Assembly: GCA_016806645.1 (NCBI GenBank)
Contig: JACSYO010000170.1
Span: forward strand, 731,501 to 795,500
DNA: 64,000 nt
Direction: 5' to 3'
Source: Ophiodon elongatus
Lineage: Eukaryota > Chordata > Actinopteri > Perciformes > Hexagrammidae
Position 1 is the first letter of the stretch, and every line of letters starts with the position of its first letter. Under the pieces are notes generated by a model that was given only the letters and a program-made list of their open reading frames with translations, was not told the origin of the DNA and made no database searches. Both the position numbers and the translations under genes were made by a program. This document shows positions 48,525 through 61,390 of the stretch, piece by piece.

Positions 48525-48662
48525 TTCTCGTGTCATTAAGTTGTTGCAAAAAAAAAAACAAGCTGGCGATGGACAAAGTGCTGAACTCGAGGCTTCAAAA
48601 AGGCAGTCCACAAACCAATGGGTGACGTCACGGTGATTGTGTCCACTACTTATATGAAGTCC
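48525..48662 (+). repeat. Dispersed repeat R1, copy 4 (fragment)
   Basis: Matches the last quarter of copy 1: gttgcaaaaaaa, ggcgatgg, ggcagtccacaaaccaatgg, gtgacgtcacgg and tgtccactacttatat. Confidence 0.75.
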
Positions 48663-50084
48663 AGGGTCTGCCCCCATGGGTCTGCGTGTCATTTCAAAAT
48701 GAACAGGTGCGACAGTATTTCTGCTGGTAACGTCGCCAACTGATCCATTTATGCAGATGTTTTTCTTTAGGCTTCTTCTTGGATCTTGTAGTTGCAGGGT
48801 TTGGACAAGGTTTGAGGCATATTTTTATAAATGCAGCCTATAGGCATAGCTGTGTGGTCCAGAGTTGTCCTGCAGCATCACTGAGCAGTGACGGGAGCAG
48901 AAAAGGAAATGTATAAGTATGTTTGTGTTTGCAAATTGTAGGAATTTTGTAGGGCGTTGTGAGCTTGTTAGCTACTGATCACTGCTTGTTACAGCACTGT
49001 GAACGCTGCTCTGCATAAATGCATCCGAACTTGAGACGTAATTTAACGTATACTGGCAAAACAAAGGAATCGACATGCCGTTTTAAAAATAGAACAGAGG
49101 CAGGTCTTCCAATGCAACACCGTTTTTGAAGCAGCCAACGTGTGGCAGCAATTGAAGTGTTGTGACATTTTGCATTCTTGTCCCTCAGTGTGGATGTCAT
49201 CGGTAATGAGGCTCAGTGATAAAAGATGTGTAAGTCTGTGAGGCCCTCTTGGCTTCCCAGGAGACCGAGAGGGCCTCACGAAAAACACAGCAGTTTTTAG
49301 TGCCTCCTGTCATTGCCTCCTCCTTTGTCTATATCTCTATCCCTCTCTCTTTCTGCCATCTGTCTATCTTAATTGCGGACGTGCTTCCTCATGATGGCAG
49401 GATAAAATTGAGTGTGCTCATCAGCACTGCTTTCCATCATCTGGAGTGCCGCTGTTTGATCAATTGATTAGAGAATCAAACCAAGCGTAGAGGTGAAAGA
49501 AAGGCTATGTGCTTATTTCTAAAAATACTGTTCTCTCTCATCCACGTCTCCACAGGCTTCTTTTTGTCACATTTCTTTATACATTCAGCTTTAAGGGATT
49601 TTTATGGTGTAAAATAATAGTTTAGCAATAATCGACAGCAACTACTGTCATGTCACTGGATAAGGCAAAGTAGATGAGTTCACACACACGCATTTTATCA
49701 GGAGGAAATAGAATAATGTTCTTGCAATGCGGCACTTACATTGACATTTATTGGTTGGAGAAATGTAAATAACCACCACGAAAAATTAATTTGAGCAAAT
49801 AAACCCTGTTCTGGAAGTAGACATGATATTTTTGTGGATGGAGCGTAGGTGGAGGCAGAATAATTCTCTGAATGTGTTAGTTAACACTGATGGCTTGTAT
49901 TTCTTTCATAATGATTGAAGAAAAAGCAAGTTCTCAATATGTAAAGTCACTCACTCGCAAGTGTTACTTGAGAAAGTTAACATTAACCTACGGGATCATA
50001 TTAGCCACCCCTATGCCTCTGGCAGACTACTTTGCCACAAGGCTAGCGGCCGGGAGCACCACAGATGACGGCTGGCTAGTTAGC
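48663..50084. other. Unique sequence with a GC-rich hairpin
   Basis: Contains the hairpin at 49238-49279. No gene recognised. Confidence 0.45.
49238..49279. repeat. 42-bp hairpin with 12-bp perfect outer stem
   Basis: gtgaggccctct pairs perfectly with agagggcctcac; the inner bases (ggcttccc / ggagacc) extend the stem with wobble pairs and one mismatch, leaving a ccag loop. Too short for a usual miRNA precursor. Could be a structured RNA element or a template-switch product. Confidence 0.7.
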
Positions 50085-50440
50085 TAGCTAGCTTATCCAT
50101 CTCCAGAGCTGGCTAGTTAGCAAGCTAGTCTTGGTATCTCCAGCCTGGTTACAAGTGTAGCATGAAAGCATAATGGAATTAGCAAGGTAGCTAGCTAACT
50201 AGTAATATATATATATACTCAATGCTTCATCCACACACTGTTTTTACACAGTAGGAAAGCAAATTGCTATCGCCAAAAATGCAACAGATGTGTTCAAATT
50301 ATTTTCTCCAACCAGTGTTGCATGAAAGCATGGCATAATTAACAAACCAGCTAAGTAGCCAGCCATCCGCTAGTTAGCTTGCTAATTCCTCCATGCTTTC
50401 ATGCTACACTGATTACAGAAAATATGCCCTACAGCGGGCC
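50085..50440 (-). repeat. Dispersed repeat R4, palindromic copy
   Basis: gctagttagctagc-type words recur at about 50082, 50112, 50184 and 50370. The block 50300-50333 is the reverse complement of 50391-50425 with about four mismatches (tgcatgaaagcatgg against ccatgctttcatgc), so 50300-50425 is a large imperfect palindrome. The segment 50200-50335 matches 40845-41045 in reverse. Confidence 0.65.
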
Positions 50441-53400
50441 TTCTCTTCATCTCTCTAATATTGTAGCCTGCTGTGGTGCAGCAGCCATGACGGCTGAGGA
50501 GGTTAGCAAAAGGCTAAGCTAACTATTGGAAACATTTTATCTCCATCTCTGAAATGCTACCACGATATTGTAGCTCGCCTAGAGACTAAAATCCCAGTTT
50601 TCCATCTCAAGCATATGTAATATCAATTCTGGCACCTAGCAACACAACGAGACGACATTTACGTTGCACATCTTTAGCCCACTACTCTGAGGTGATTCGT
50701 GTTTGCCTCCAGTCTTTCCTTTATTTTGACTCCAGCTAACTAGTGGAGTGCTAATCATGACGTTGGCTGTAAAATATTCTTCGGGGCAAACCCACTGGGT
50801 TTCAATTAGGAGGGATCTGGTGCTTTTCTCTACAATAATAAAGAGCCTGCCCAAAGCAGTAAGAATTGTGTGATAAGACTATGCAAACAGGCAGGATGCT
50901 GAGAGATGCACAATAGCGAAGACAGATGATTCAACACCTTCTCAACTCTTGAGCCTGAGGCTGTTTTTATTTGATTTATGCTGCCTTTATTTACACACCT
51001 ATGGCGTAGGCACCTCATGTCTCAGGCATGTCATATGTTGTTATTTTTCAAGACAAGTTGGGCGTTGAAAGCCGAGAGATTGCATGTTGTAAAAGGAAAA
51101 TATTTAAACACAATTTGCATCCAGAGGATTCATGGGGGATTTAACAACCTCAACCAACAAGCAGCAAGTCGTATGCACTGAAGGAAAAATGTGGCAGCCA
51201 TGTTCTTTACATCTAATTTATGTTTATCACATGAGAGGCAGTGGAAGACGACGTTTAAAAGGCCATGGCCTCCAATATCAGGAATACAGGTTGTGCTGAA
51301 ATCGTGAACTAGTTTTTAAAGTTGGTTTGTAGCTGGTTTAACTCACTGGTATGTCTGTATAAAGCAACAACACTGCTGCCATGGTTACCTGCTGTTATAC
51401 ATTGCATATGATTTTACATGATTTTAACAGCTACATGCCAGCCAATCAGAAACTAATATTTTCCCTGGCTGTGGCATGCTTTGGCAAGCGATGATGGATC
51501 TAGATTTGTACCTCCAGTGTGGCTTCACATGGTAAGGAAGCAGTCGTGGTGCTCTGAGCGGAATTAGAACAAAACACCCTCCGAATGTCATGGTGGTGTA
51601 ATGTCATTGCTGTCACGGTCTGGCTCACGTTTGCCCACTTTATTGGGTTTTGTAGCAGCAACAGGGTTTAGTGTACAAACTCAAATAGATTGTTATCGCC
51701 TCTTGGAAAACTAGTACAAACTAATCTCAGAGTGTTACATGCTTCCATCCTGGATGCCACTGAAACACCCACACAAAACAAGAATCCGACTTTGCGGCTA
51801 GAGAGACTGACATTTTGTCGGAATGCAATTTGAACAGCAGGGCAATTCAAGCAAACATGTGTCTGCTACGAAGTGTGCTTGAATAGGCCTTTTCCCCCCG
51901 CACTCCTATACGCGCTGCTATGCCAGCCCTCTTCATTCAAGGAGCCATATGTTTATGTGCCCACTTATTCTCTCGCCATCTCTCTAAACAACAAAACTCT
52001 CTGCCCGGATTAGCTGCCTGTATGCCAACAGTGTTTCAGTATCAATATCTTTGCTAAGCGGCAGCTCCAGTTTTTTGTCGGATATGTGGAAAACATTGAT
52101 AACTTAACCTTTTTAAAATACTGCCTGATTAGAATGAAGAGGCATCAAGAGGAGGAGTTGCAGGAAAGGAAAGCTGAATCTATCCGTTTCTGTGTTTTCA
52201 CCTTTCTACATTCAATATTTATTCCCTGTTGTCTGCTGCTTAGAAAGAAGATACCTGTCTTAGCTCACAGACACTCATCAATGCACTCACAAACCTAAAG
52301 AGCTAAATGAAAAGGAGCCAAGAGAAAGAAAAACATTTGCAATGCAAGTTAATTAGTAATACCTTCACAGGCATAACTTTGATGAATCCTAAAATAGAAC
52401 TACAACCTAACAAATTCATTTTTTCCCCATTGCATCATTAGCTGGAGAGATTTCATGTTTCCAGTTTTACTTGCTGGCACAATCTGTCCTCTAAACAACT
52501 TCATTTATTCACATTTGTCCCAAGCTTCGAGAGAATAAGTGATAAACAACAGCTTGGCTAAGTTTTACACATTTCATATGCCACCGGATACAGCACTCGT
52601 GAGTGAATGTGCTAATCACCTCCCCAAAGAACGCATCACAAGGGTGAGTGGAGACGATTTGCTATTTTCATGCAACCCCAACCATCTTCACAAATAACCT
52701 CCAAAACCATAAATAATTTCTGAAAATGTCATGGAGATGGTTCAGTTATCATTAAACACATTTATTTTTAATGCCTGCAGCATCTTGTCTTTTTCGGCTT
52801 TTGAATGCACCTAATATTATTGGGCAAATCCAGAGTTGTCGACTTCCCGTGACCTTCAGAGTAGTAGACGAGATCAGACTCAGAGAAGAGGGACATATTT
52901 TTTAGTTGAGAACCATACTGACCCTTAAGAGCAAAATATAATGCCAATGTCTAAAGTTGGATGCAAGGAACAAATCTGCTTTTTTTCATCAGGCTTTCCA
53001 TACCAAGTCCAGACAACATGAGCGACGTCCAGGAGTTTTTATGTCCTTAATGTTTGGTTATGAGATATGACTTTTATCCCTCTACGTCCCAGTCATCTTT
53101 CCTTTTCCCTCACTGCCGTAGCCCAATTTAACCCTCTTGTTCTTCTTCAAGAATAACCCCATTAATGTCTCTTATTTCATATTTCTACCCCACGTACTCC
53201 AATTGTCTCTTCAAGATCAAATGAAATACATTTTATTTGTATTGCTGTGATTGATATAAAAATTATATTAGCTCCACAATCTGGAAACCACATCTTTTTA
53301 GTGGTTGCTTTATGGCATACCAGTTGGATTGCATTTTAGGTGTCAAGTTTTATGAACTCCAAGATTTATTTATGAACGCCCACCTTGCACACCACTACTA

Positions 53401-56340
53401 CTACCCTGATTCTTGTTTTTATTTATTGATATGGAATTTATTTTCAAAGTTGGTTTTCACTGCTTCAACAACTACAACTATGCAATGGACTAATTTTGCA
53501 AAAATTACTATGTCCACCTTTACGGTGCGCTAACTTCAACACATTTGGTCCCGATGACTGATGCTCCTTACTGCAGTCAACATAGTCGGTACCTCAGTAA
53601 AAGACAGCAGAGGCCGAAACGTACCAGAGGGTTGTGCTGAGCATAGAAAGTATCACCTCCCACAATAATCACAGTAGAGAGAAGTATTATTGCTTCATAT
53701 AAAAGTAACCATTGCACATGTGCTCTATGCCTGAAAGGTTTTCTCGAGCTTTGTATACAAACTCTCAGGAGACAGCCTGAGAAATTGGAGAATAACCTTC
53801 TGGGACTGTAATGAAACAAAAACTAAAGCTTTATGGGTACAAGTCATAATCAAAATGTAAATGTATTTGGGGGGTAGAGCCACCACTAAAATGTAAACAC
53901 AAGAGAAGAGCCTGCCCTTGTGGAGAGAATGCTATTTTCTTTCTTTTCGTTTTCACTGTTCCTGCATTTTTTCTCGATTCATTCAACGCCTAACCCCATT
54001 ACTTACTAAACCTTTCATCCAACCAGCACAATTCTCTCTTTCTCTGTGTTGCTGCCAAACCACTCCAATCTTTTCCCCTCTTCAAAAGAGACCACTTCCA
54101 AACCAAACTACAAGCTCACTGTCAATATGTAATTTATAAAAACCCTACACTCTCATCGGTATCCTGTGAAAATTCACACCACCAACACAAGAATCCAGGG
54201 CCAAGACTGCTGCAGCATCGAATATGATATAATAATGCAGACGGACAGATACTGCATTGATTTGTTGTTCTGTTTAATTCAAAACACTACTTTGAGTCCC
54301 AACAAAGCTACTGTTGTGAAAGGTAATTGGATTATTTTTCTATTATTATCTTGACCTTCACCCACTATTATTGTCTAATTGTTCAACGTTATGTGCAGAC
54401 ACACTACATTGTGTAATTTCTGCTGTGAAAAAGGTCTATATAAACTCTACAGTGCGATAATTACGCTTGCATAAGCTAGTGAAAACAGTGTGAATGTGAA
54501 AATGAATATAAGAGTACCGTGTGATCACGGTTCTGATACCTGGTTAAAATGAAAAATGTTGCCAAAAGCATCTGCTAATTGACTTTAATACAAGTCACAA
54601 CTGTTCTTCTCAGCCAACAGATTTCAGCTGAACGTTTAAACTGCTATTTACTTTAGTTTCTTCAAAAGTTGACCACGAAAACTAAATGGATTCAATGAGG
54701 GATTTGAAGGGAACGGGTCCATATTTAATAGGCAGTTCTAATAATGAAATCAGATTCAATAAGCATCCTATACTTTAATAAGGCTTTGGAAATCTCTTAA
54801 ATCAGCTTGTCCCTGCATCTTGTGGACTTTGCCTGCGGTTTAATGTCAAAAAAGAGGGATGAATTAGATAATACATTTATGTACCTCTAATTTAGTCTGT
54901 GCCCTCATCGTACCAAAGCTGCCATTAACCCAGCGTGGATTTGTCAGAACATTGCAGGCATCTTGTTTGCTTTGCAAGTATAAAAGATGGCCGCCAGGAA
55001 GTTGACAAAAGGGCAAAATGAAAAGGCTTTCATCTGGAATGTTTAGCTTAATTTGTCACTCCACTTTTTTCAGTCTGTTACACCCCTAAGATATGTAATT
55101 GTTTACATGTTTTGTATTGTTTTTTGGGGGGGAGTTTAGAGAAAAAAAAAAGAAAATCTGGCACAACAACTTCACTCCCAAAGGCTCTGAGAATCCTTCC
55201 TGCATAATCATGTGAATTCAAGGACCCGAGGGTCAACTTTGAAATTCTAGCGCCAATTGACAGCTTTTTGAGTTCGTCGCCAGATAGACGGATGGGGGGG
55301 ATGCCTGGGAATTTGTTTGGGTTTATTTGCGTTTAGGGGATTTCGAGGCACACAACCACCAGGACAAAATTACATTCCACAGACTGCTGCCAACTTGGCA
55401 AAGCACGAAGTGAGTCAGACTGAGAACAGACCAGAGGGCGTACATGCCTCATTGCACAAAGAATTAGGACGACCACGGGGCTGTGTGGTGTGTGTCTGTC
55501 TGCGCGTATGTCTTTTTCACAACCTGTTAGGACTCAAAGTTTCTGTTACGCAGGGAGTGTTTGTTAAAGGCTTCATTCTTGCTGGTGAGGACCTGTCATT
55601 TTTTCCCTCTGTTCAGCCCATGAATCTCTTGTGCTCTCGCGATACCTGCCAACCAACTGTATCTTTTCTTGACAGCTAAAGTACTACAATAATAAATATG
55701 CAGTTTTAGGGAGATATGCATTGCCAAGTATTTGAAATCTAGCAAATTTGGAAAGTAATAAATATTTTAAATCGTCAACAAAACGTTTATGTTCCTTTTT
55801 CAGGGCCATGGAAGTGGTGGTTCATCACTCTTACAGTTGTTTGACACTATCTTTTGGACATTCGGTATAGCATTTATTTAAATTATATTTTATTTTTCAA
55901 CCTATAATTTGGTACAGTCATAGAGATGCTGAGGGACAGATCCTGTCATGACTATATACATTTACAAGACAAGAAAATGTCAATGTTTTTCCTGTGTTAA
56001 CACATCAAAGTAACATGTGCAGCTCTTTACAATGAGACCACGGATGTCTTTGAATTAAAATGGGGATACCAATGAATGAAAATACTTTTCCCATGACACA
56101 AATAATAGCGTAGGAGATATCACATCAGGAGTGCACCGTGTCACACGAGGTAAATTGTGCTAAATTTGTCAACAAATGTGTCTTGTCAGACTATTTTTAT
56201 TCACTTCATTTTTCTTTCAAGCCCTGATTTGATTTATGGTTGATATGATTGATTTATATCACCGTAAGTGTTTCTCTAGCTTGATGGGGAGTGAAGGCGA
56301 TGTCCTCGGTGGGAAGCAGTTTACTGTGTGGGTGTGTTTG
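50441..56340. other. Long unique stretch, possible intron
   Basis: Almost free of recognised repeats. AAGATGGCC with adjacent gccagg, a YY1-like site, is at about 54986. A T/G run is near 55120-55135. No exon convinced me. If the minus-strand exon pair is real, this lies in its intron. Confidence 0.4.
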
Positions 56341-56363
56341 AGTGAGTGAGTGAGTGAGTGAGT

Positions 56364-56404
<41 letters not shown>
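56341..56404 (+). repeat. Compound microsatellite (AGTG)n(AG)n
   Basis: Six AGTG units, then about 20 AG units with one AT interruption. It begins only about seven bases beyond the splice donor of the exon candidate at 56415-56574 and so would be intronic. Confidence 0.95.
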
Positions 56405-56414
56405 GCATATTTAC

Positions 56415-56574
56415 CGTGGAGTGTGGTTCCTGGGAGGAGGTACGTGACATTGTGGCTGTATCAGCGCTGCCTCGCCTGCTGCTCTTGTGGCCTTCAGCCA
56501 GCCAGCACCCTGAGGTTCCCAGCATAGTGGCCACAGCCACGGCCCAAACACCCAGGCTGCCCATGAGTCTCTCC
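56415..56574 (-). CDS. Candidate first coding exon of a secreted or membrane protein
   Basis: On the minus strand a good acceptor (tttttccactcag) is followed by ten bases and ATG at 56564. From there 50 codons run exactly to a gtaaat donor at 56414, so the exon ends in phase 0. The product begins MGSLGVWAVAVATMLGTSGC, a hydrophobic N-terminus like a signal peptide with a possible cleavage after the Ser-Gly-Cys or Ala-Glu-Gly region (residues 18-25). It then turns polar and Ser/Thr/Arg-rich (residues 28-50). The exon is GC-rich against AT-rich flanks. A short 5' UTR before ATG on a second exon is usual for secreted proteins. I do not recognise the family. The next exon could be 46532-46565. 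A chance open frame is the main alternative. Confidence 0.45.
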
Positions 56575-58792
56575 CTGAGTGGAAAAAGTAAAAAACACAA
56601 TGCACACAAAGTCCTTTAGAATCACTTTGTTGTATCCACTTCAGTTTCAAAAAACAAAAGAAGTTACACAGCTCTTTAGTCCTCCTCGTATTCATGAGGG
56701 GAACGGGGCGGTGTTCAGGTCTATACCGTATATGAGCAGTATAAAACGGACAATTAAATGGACGATGTAAAATTTGTGTCGTTGTATGCAACTTTTACTG
56801 TAAATCTTTACGACGTATTTGTGATTTCAATCTCTCGTAATCCAATTTGTAATCAAATGCATTTTAATGACTTTTTCTTTTTTTTAAAACTTACAATTTA
56901 ATAGTGGGTGTAACAGTTAAGTCATTCCCAAACAAGCAAAACGAACATCACTGTGTCGTCTACAAAGAAGATGAAGACAGATGAGCTGGAATCCGGTTCA
57001 AATAAACACATTGTGGATTGTTTGTCATGGCAACCGTTGAATTGAACAGAATTAGTTGCAAACAGAAAAAGTCTGCTCGGTTAAGGAGAGCAAAACAAAT
57101 TTCAGAGAGTTCATATCCAGGCATGACATGACACGGAAAGGCCTAAAGAAGACAAATATAAATAAAGGCTAAGATATGATACAAATAACTCAATACCTGC
57201 GTAATTAGCATCTCTTTTTCCAATCCTTCTAATAAAATCCTGTGTCCTGCATACAAGACATGTGGAACCCAGACCTGAACTGATGCTGCGCCACAGTGAC
57301 ACACAATAGAACCAATATTGTGCACTGGCATAAGCTGATCGTGCACACGGACACGAACACATAGCATAATACAGCAGTGTGAACATCAAAGCCGCCACTG
57401 ATGGGGATAATTATCTGTATTACAAAAGGACACAGAAAGTCTTTTGATGTCAACAAAGAGACAACCCTCTGAAGTCGCAAATGGTGGAGTGTGTATGAAC
57501 TCGGGGGATCAATTTCGCTGCTGTGACATGTACACACTCGCATACACACAAAAAACCTTCAGGACAAAAGATATACAAGGCGTCCCGTCTGTGCTGTTGT
57601 GTAGCTGCACCGAAGCCTTTTTTTTTCTCAGATATGACTAGTTCCATTTGTAAATTATATTAATGTGTTCAATAACTATATGTTAAAATATGTTTTAAAT
57701 GGCACTGCTTTGTGCGAGCTCAAGAGTGAATAAACCAGACAAATGGAAAAAAGATCTTTAAATCAAGCTCATAGGGGGGAAATACTGTATTGAAATAGGA
57801 CAACCATACTTTAAAATGCACATCAATACAAAAAGAACACAAACTAGAGTCACATTAAAAAGCAAAGTGGAGAAATAGTAGAACTCTCTGATGCAGTGGC
57901 AGAACAATAATAATACCATCAGCTTTTCAAATGTGGTATTTATTGCGGGTTATTGCATTGTATTTGGTTTGCATTGAAACTGGTGTTTCTGTTATTGTGT
58001 GCCCCTCCCCTCCCCCACTCCCCCGTAGTGTCTTAACATCCTTCAGAAATAAATTGCCGTGTTGCACTGATGTCAAATATTTATTGGACCCCGTCAAAGC
58101 GCTGACTTCCTGCGTGGTCTTATCAGCTGATTCAAGCCTTTATGGTTACACCACGTGACACGGCAGTTTGCTGCGTGCGTTATTGTACTTTCAGGTAATG
58201 TGTTTATTGTTTTTACCGTGGTGGCCTCGTACTTTATCATGTGGCTTTATTGTGTGTTTAACTGCAGAACCGGTCTGAAAACTAATTTCCCTTTGGGGGC
58301 CGTAAAGTCTGCTATTGAACTGGAACAAGGGCACAAGAAAACGCCACGATGCATCTCAAACAGTGCAGGTGTTTATGGCGTTAAATGTCTGCTCTCACTG
58401 GAATATTGAATAATAAAAAGGTGCTGTGACTCCCCTTGACCTGTAAACGCCCTCGTCCTGAAAACATATTCTCTGCTTTACATATTTATTTTTGCTTTTT
58501 CCATCAAATAAATAAATAAATAATGTCATCTTTCATCCATTTCCACCATTTTCCAACTAATAATTGTCAGTGACAATCTTGTTCTTCTCTGTTGACTTTT
58601 TTATTTATTCAATAATTCTGCATTGCAGGAACAGTAAAAAAGAAGCAAGCTTTACCACCAGTAATATTCACAAGCTTGTCTTAAGTAGCAACACCACGTG
58701 GCGCGTAATCATGAACCAGGAAGTATAAAGAACACGAAAACTTGACGAGTCCGGGGGGAGGAGAGGAGGATGGGTCAAACAAAAAAGGGTTG
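56575..58792. other. Unique sequence
   Basis: No gene or repeat recognised. If the exon candidate is real, its 5' UTR exon and promoter would lie in this direction, but I cannot place them. Confidence 0.4.
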
Positions 58793-58990
58793 TTCGTTCC
58801 CCGAGAGAAACCCGGAGTCAACCTTCATTTCTTCGTCATGTAACTCCTGTTCTTTAGTAATGCCACTTCTGTAATTATTTGAACACAAACCACAATCTTC
58901 TAAACCTACTCAACAGTTTTGTTGGATAAATCGAACTCAGCTGTGTGTTGTGAAGACAGAAGAAGACTTTGTAAAGACCGCATGCAGGTA
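58793..58990 (+). repeat. Dispersed repeat R3, copy 2
   Basis: Aligns in order with 39015-39225: gttccccgagagaaac, gtcatgtaact, agtaatgccacttctgtaat, cacaatcttctaaacct, actcagctgtgt, gtgaagacagaag and gaccgcatgcaggtaacgag. Confidence 0.7.
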
Positions 58991-59616
58991 ACGAGTGGAA
59001 TGGACACGCGATGCTGGATATTTGTAGGAAAAAAAAAACACACAAAAAATTAGGAGTAACTTTTTCACAAGACGTCATACGAACCGTCGTACGAGGACAC
59101 GTTGAACATAAAGCATGAAAAGTTCTCTTTGCTTTATTTACTGTACAACAATGCGTCATATTTTATAATTAATTATACGTGTGACAAACTCTCAACTCAA
59201 AACACTGCTCACGCTGAGCTAGTAAGGAGACCCTAGAGTTGAGATTATTTTGTCAACATGTACCGCTTCTAGTCCATAATTTACCTCTGTGCCTAATGAA
59301 GACGCTTATTAAAAAGGTTTTTTTTTATTTAACAAGAGGTCAAATAAAAGTAGTGGTGTAAAAAGTATTTGTGACATGAGGTGTATAATGTACCTGAAAT
59401 ACTAAAGTACCCCAGAAACTCAGTATATGTACTTTTGACCACGCGGTATACATATAATCAGGTCCATCAGTCGACGAGGCTCCCCAACATCACTCAGCCA
59501 GCTAGCCCGCGGCTAACGGGCCCTCACAGATGAGAGCTCACCCTCGTGAAATTAAACACCAAATGAGATCTGCCAGTCACTGTCTTAATGTGCTGCCTGG
59601 CCCCCTGGCATTGGCT

Positions 59617-59671
<55 letters not shown>

Positions 59672-60787
59672 CTACACACATTCATACATGAGTACACATG
59701 AACACACACATACACAGAGAGAGACTTTGAAATCCACCAGGAGGGAGAAGGTCTATGAGGAAGCCATTATTTGAGCAGCATATTAAAAATCTTAAAGAGG
59801 CAGACTCTTTAAAAGCAGCGCACCCTTCGGCAGCTGTGCTGGCATCGCACTTTAGTGGAGGACAAGCTTTATATAAACAGACTCCGAGAGTTAAATACAA
59901 TCCCTTCACATCCAAGCAACTTTTACTCGCCACCGTTTTTTTTTTTTTTTTTGTCTTCAGAACTGTTATTAATCTTAGGGACACTAAAGTTTTGTCATGG
60001 GCCCCCGAGGAGCCCTGCAGCCGACCTGTCCCCCTTTTTTTCAGTCGCTTACGTTCTGAAATTCTGTTCTCATTTTCTTCGTATGCGTTGCAGATAAATT
60101 GGTTTTTAAGGCTTTTATAATTATTCAACGAACTAGCTATTAGTTGAAGATTTAAAAGGAAAAGTGAAAAAGGCAACAACACAAGATAAGAGGCGCATTT
60201 ATTTACTTTAAGAATAATTACAGCAACCATTAACTGTCTCAAAGCAGCACACATATGGGCTGTGAGTATTGTGTGTCCAATAAGGAATAATAAATGAAAA
60301 AGAAATGACCCAGATTTTGATTTACATTGGTTGTTTGGGGTGCTGAAGCCTTCTGTCTTTTGCTCTTATAAAATACTGAGGAGGGAGTCGACTGAATGCC
60401 TATAATGTGCAGCGCTGAGGTACAGTAAAGCACCATCTGCTAGCATCACATTTTAAGATAAGGCAGTCGGAGGAAGGTGACATCTCACGTTCCTTTGAGA
60501 CGCATCAGCTACTTTCAGCCGGGAGCTGCTTTTCTTTTTCTAGGTCGAAGGTAAAATATTCATTTTCAGCCACGGCTTGATTTTGAGCGACTGCAAAAAT
60601 TTCTAGATGAACGCATCGAAGGACAAATTATAAACACGCACACAAACATAGGAGATGATGGGAGAAAGGCTGGTCGTATGAAAACAATATGGGATTGTGA
60701 AAGTGGTCACATGTCTAAGAACATTTTAAGAGCTGATTGAAATAAGGTGAATAAATAATTGTTTTTTTTGTGAGTTTTGAAGTGGCT
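58991..60787. other. Unique sequence with a CA array
   Basis: The 190-codon minus frame 59682-60254 has no recognised domain and overlaps a T-run (59937-59952). Otherwise nothing assigned. Confidence 0.4.
59619..59670 (+). repeat. CA microsatellite
   Basis: About 26 CA units. Confidence 0.97.
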
Positions 60788-60851
60788 AAATACAGTTTTT
60801 CCCAGTATAAATTGCTGGATACAGAAGTTTATACTGGGAAAAACTGTATTT
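60788..60851. repeat. Perfect 24-bp inverted repeat with 16-base loop
   Basis: 60788-60811 (starting aaatacagtttttccc) is the exact reverse complement of 60828-60851. Total length 64 bases, the size of a miRNA precursor, but perfect pairing is unusual for miRNAs. Confidence 0.93.
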
Positions 60852-60897
60852 GTTATTTCTCAAAATAACAGACGCCTCAAAAATTGCCTTTAACGAA

Positions 60898-60951
60898 GTT
60901 GACAGATTACATCTGTTAAACTGAGTTGACAGATTACATCTATTAAACTGA
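60898..60951 (+). repeat. 27-bp tandem duplication
   Basis: gttgacagattacatct starts at 60898 and 60925; the two 27-base units differ at one base (g/a at unit position 18). Confidence 0.93.
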
Positions 60952-61048
60952 GACTAGAGCTAGTCTATGTTTTGGTAGAAAATTAAAATGGCATGATTAG
61001 GTGACTATTCTTCTAAACTAACAACACAAAACCCTCTTTCTTCCTCAG

Positions 61049-61183
61049 CGTGAGAAGCACAGAACATCTGGCTCCGCTGTGAAGACGACACGCAAACCAC
61101 CAGGCTTCAACGCTGATGTGTGTCGGCGACACCGCGTATGGATCCTGGAGAGCACGACGTTCCCCGGCAGTGACGCTGACTAA
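61049..61183 (+). CDS. Possible terminal coding exon
   Basis: The acceptor accctctttcttcctcag is followed by 44 open codons and TAA. The translation begins REKHRTSGSAVKTTRKPPGF and ends TTFPGSDAD. The segment is GC- and CpG-rich against AT-rich flanks. No ATG lies upstream in frame, so it would need an upstream exon. I see no AATAAA close by and recognise no family. The minus strand is open too (64 codons), which weakens the case. Confidence 0.22.
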   Translation, partial: REKHRTSGSAVKTTRKPPGFNADVCRRHRVWILESTTFPGSDAD

Positions 61184-61261
61184 TGTTTCTTCTTCATTTT
61201 GTGGCAAGTATTTTCAAGCATTTCATCTAAATCATCTATTAATTCATCTGATTCTAATCTA

Positions 61262-61295
61262 TGGCTGAGGGGAATCATGTGATTCCCCTCAGCCA
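61262..61295. repeat. 16-bp perfect inverted repeat with 2-bp spacer
   Basis: tggctgaggggaatca is followed by tg and then its exact complement tgattcccctcagcca. Confidence 0.93.
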
Positions 61296-61390
61296 GCCAT
61301 TACAAGAATGTATTTGGCCTTAAAATGTCATTAGCTGTGGATCAAATCTGTCATGTCCTAAATCCTCACCTCCGCTTCTGCTATAAATGT

